Origin: an uncultured Lachnospiraceae bacterium
Lineage (GTDB): Bacteria > Bacillota > Clostridia > Lachnospirales > Lachnospiraceae
Assembly: GCA_947169935.1 (NCBI GenBank)
Contig: CAMVRS010000016.1
Location: 1 to 36,107 of the forward strand
Reading direction: 5' to 3'
DNA: 36,107 nucleotides
Below are positions 34,007-36,107 of this stretch, piece after piece. The notes under the pieces are model-generated. The model was not told the DNA's origin. It saw nothing but the letters and a program-made list of their open reading frames with translations, and did not search any database. Positions within the stretch are counted from its first letter, which is position 1, and each line of letters starts with the position of its first letter. Both the position numbers and the translations under genes were made by a program.

Positions 34007-35392
34007 ATGCATAAATTCTCAACCGTACAATTCCCATTCCCGCTGCACAGTATAATGATCTGGCATAAAGGGCAGATCCTGCAGGAAGAGTATTATGCTC
34101 CCTTTGAAAGAGGTATGCATCACCGTATGTTTTCCATTACTAAAAGTTATACTTCCCTCGCTATAGGTGCTCTGATCGCAGAGGGACAGCTGCAGCTTTC
34201 GGACCGTATCTGCACGCTTTTTCCCGAGTATACTCCGGCTGATGCTCATCCATATCTCACAGAAATGACTATCGAAGATATGCTCGGCATGCGCACCTGT
34301 CATCGATCAACAACATATAAACTTGATTCCGATTCTCACTGGGTACGCTCCTTTTTTGCCACAACGCCCGATCATCATCCCGGACGCATATTTAAATACG
34401 ACACCTCATCCGCCCACACTTTGGCCGCTCTTGTAAAAAAAATAAGCGGCAAAGGTATTCTTGACTATCTACGCAGCGTATGTCTGGACCGTATAGGCTT
34501 TAGTGCAGATGCCCACGTACTGACAGATCCCTTCGGCTGCGAGATCGGCGGTTCCGGACTGATAGCTACAGTAGATGATCTGCTTAATACCGCTAAACTG
34601 GTATTAAGTCTTTACCGCAATACCTGGGAGCAGGACTATCCCTATCTTATCGGCTCTGCAGACACTGTCTATAACCATGCATTCTGGAAACGATACGCAG
34701 ACTATATACATTCTGCTCTTTCTTATCATAGCCCTACCCTTCACGAGGGAAAAACCGTAGATGAATGCCGGGGATACGGATGGCAGTTTTGGATGCTTCG
34801 CAACGGCGGAGTAATGATGTACGGAATGGGCGGTCAGTATGTGGTTCTCTATCCCGATGAAGAACTGATATTTATCACTACCGCAGATAGCCAGATGATT
34901 CAAGGCGGTTCCCAGATGATACTCGATGAGATCCGCAATAGCGCTTTATCGATTGCTCCCCGTCTTTCCGGATATGGTCATACGGATAAGCCCGCTCTTA
35001 ACGAAACACTTTTCGGCTCCTGGAAATCCGCATCGGATAAATCTGCCCTCTCTTTTATGTCCTTAACCGACAGCTCACTTACACTTAAGGCTCAGGATAA
35101 GAAATTTGTATTTCCGTATAGCTTAACGGAAGATATTAAAAGTCGTGAAAAAGTATATGACCAGACAGTTTATACCCGCGCTTTTCCTCAGCCCGACGGA
35201 AGCCTCTATCTGCGTATAGCGATCTTAGATGATTATGTGGGATCCATCCATATTCTTATTAATGCCGCTAAAGATAATGCCACTCTGTATCTTCGCAAGA
35301 TAGAAGAAAGCCTGTACAGCGAATTCAACGGCTTTTTTGAGCTGAGCCGCCGGTCTTTTCCGCTCAATTCCCGCTCTCCAAAAACTGTATAA
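34007..35392 (+). CDS. Beta-lactamase-fold serine hydrolase (class C/family VIII esterase-like), cytoplasmic
   Basis: From the ATG at 34007, six bases after AGGAGG, the product is 461 residues. The upstream TTG that would extend the frame lacks a site. The SxxK pair is Ser43-Lys46 in MFSITKSY, the second motif is Tyr131 in IFKYDTSSAHTLAALV, and GMGGQYVVLYPDEELIFITT supplies the third-motif region. Such proteins are esterases, peptidases or amidases as often as beta-lactamases. No signal peptide is present, so it acts inside the cell and not on external antibiotics. Residues after about 330 form a separate domain. It is divergent from GH43 with 60 bases between, suggesting a role as an esterase on plant-derived esters. 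Confidence 0.82.
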   Translation: MHKFSTVQFPFPLHSIMIWHKGQILQEEYYAPFERGMHHRMFSITKSYTSLAIGALIAEGQLQLSDRICTLFPEYTPADAHPYLTEMTIEDMLGMRTCHRSTTYKLDSDSHWVRSFFATTPDHHPGRIFKYDTSSAHTLAALVKKISGKGILDYLRSVCLDRIGFSADAHVLTDPFGCEIGGSGLIATVDDLLNTAKLVLSLYRNTWEQDYPYLIGSADTVYNHAFWKRYADYIHSALSYHSPTLHEGKTVDECRGYGWQFWMLRNGGVMMYGMGGQYVVLYPDEELIFITTADSQMIQGGSQMILDEIRNSALSIAPRLSGYGHTDKPALNETLFGSWKSASDKSALSFMSLTDSSLTLKAQDKKFVFPYSLTEDIKSREKVYDQTVYTRAFPQPDGSLYLRIAILDDYVGSIHILINAAKDNATLYLRKIEESLYSEFNGFFELSRRSFPLNSRSPKTV

Positions 35393-36086
35393 AACGGAGT
35401 GCCATTTCCGTATGCGCCGCACCAATGACAAAACCTGCATATATTGATGGACTGCCCTTACCATCGTATACATAATTCTCTTTCAGCAAAACAGCATCAT
35501 CCATGCATATCCCTACGGGCTTCTTATCAATATACAACACACGTCCTGCATCTTCATATTGTTTTAACCGTTCACTATCCATCACCTGATCCAGCCCGAC
35601 AATATATTCCTGCATAGCATATTTCATAAATACATCTTCTCCCGTTATCATCATATCCATGGATCCGGTCATTGCCAGTGTCGCCAGCTTCTGCTCATCC
35701 TCATAGCTGTACTTCATTATCTCGGAAAGAGAAGGATCATCTGCTTTTTCCTGCTCCATGTCATCTTCTCTCATTCCTGCCACTATGGATTCGGAAGTAT
35801 CTATAGTGATCTTTGAATGCCTGATATCATCCAGTGCCAGCTCCGAAAACGCCTTTTCGACCCTGTTCTCCGCACTGTCCAACGGAGCAAAATTAACCAG
35901 GCTGACATACAGGGCATCCTCTTTTTGCGATAATACAGAGTATAAAAAAGCTATGCTGACTGTCATGACAGCCAATCCTATCAGCGTCCATACCAGATAA
36001 TAATCTGTAAAATACTTCCATTTTTCCTTAGCCGACGCGGTCCTGATCTTTTCACGCTCCTCACGAAATTCATCCATCACCGCCAT
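35364..36086 (-). CDS. Unidentified protein with one N-terminal transmembrane helix
   Basis: The 240-residue protein has a charged cytoplasmic N-terminus (MAVMDEFREEREKIRTASAK), one membrane helix at about 31-53 (LVWTLIGLAVMTVSIAFLYSVL), and a mostly acidic outer part. That part has SMDMMITGEDVFMKYAM near 145-160 and ends with SIYAGFVIGAAHTEMALRFI. The outer part looks like a solute-binding-protein-like fold stuck on a membrane anchor, but this is only impression. GGAGG lies eight bases before the ATG. Its stop is at 35364, so the 3' ends of this gene and the beta-lactamase-fold gene overlap by 29 bases. I do not recognise the family or a function. Confidence 0.75.
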   Translation of the reverse strand: MAVMDEFREEREKIRTASAKEKWKYFTDYYLVWTLIGLAVMTVSIAFLYSVLSQKEDALYVSLVNFAPLDSAENRVEKAFSELALDDIRHSKITIDTSESIVAGMREDDMEQEKADDPSLSEIMKYSYEDEQKLATLAMTGSMDMMITGEDVFMKYAMQEYIVGLDQVMDSERLKQYEDAGRVLYIDKKPVGICMDDAVLLKENYVYDGKGSPSIYAGFVIGAAHTEMALRFIQFLESGN

Positions 36087-36107
36087 TTCTCATTCCTCCC
36101 TGTTCGT

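Noticed and set aside
1..36107. CRISPR arrays, tRNA/rRNA genes, insertion sequences or phage genes
   Set aside because: No regularly spaced repeats, tRNA-like cloverleafs, transposase or integrase motifs were seen by eye. A dedicated scan could still find small elements.

Overview
The window looks like chromosomal DNA of an anaerobic Clostridia member, most likely a gut or rumen Lachnospiraceae. I infer this from the hprK-murB-rapZ-whiA-HPr gene block, strong GGAGG-type ribosome binding sites, a perfect CcpA operator (cre), and a B. subtilis lpl/yte/yes-like pectin locus. This is recognition from sequence and gene order, not a database match. Nearly all genes lie on the minus strand, so transcription runs from high to low coordinates. 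No tRNA, rRNA, CRISPR array or transposase was seen, and there is no gene-free stretch over about 200 bases.

Region A (1-10413): the tail of one plus-strand gene, then a tightly packed minus-strand surface-polysaccharide operon. It encodes a GT4 glycosyltransferase, a fucosyltransferase-like protein, a left-handed beta-helix O-acetyltransferase, a GT-A-type glycosyltransferase, a capsule-type GT-B-like protein, an ABC flippase-type exporter, a GT-D-like protein and a GT2 glycosyltransferase. Most junctions are ATGA stop/start overlaps. A TraX-type membrane protein lies upstream.

Region B (10482-17152): a core housekeeping and carbon-regulation operon. From a clear promoter it runs hprK, ROK glucokinase, murB, an acyltransferase-3-like membrane protein, rapZ, whiA, an HPr/Crh-like protein lacking the catalytic histidine, and a cyclophilin. 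A dispersed-repeat-like element sits between hprK and glucokinase.

Region C (17147-33946): a large pectin/rhamnogalacturonan utilisation locus. A sugar-binding lipoprotein and two permeases import oligosaccharides. Enzymes without signal peptides (SGNH acetylesterase, GH105, GH28, GH43, TIM-barrel isomerase, KdgK) then degrade them in the cytoplasm. A DUF624/YesL protein and an ABC exporter sit in the middle. A cytosolic chemoreceptor-like protein with a zinc-binding CZB domain ends the operon, just before a terminator. The first gene has a promoter with a perfect cre just downstream, and strong hairpins follow the first and third genes. A second GH43 gene lies upstream.

Region D (34007-36107): a divergent plus-strand beta-lactamase-fold hydrolase. 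Its 3' end overlaps a convergent membrane-anchored protein of unknown function.

The regions connect: HprK and the Ser46-only HPr-like protein are the upstream inputs to CcpA, and the pectin operon carries the matching cre. I see no clear new defence or mobile system. The most unusual points are the HPr-like protein, the chemoreceptor at the end of the pectin operon, the intracellular FN3-like/GH28 protein, the hairpins and short repeats, and several poorly assigned glycosyltransferases.
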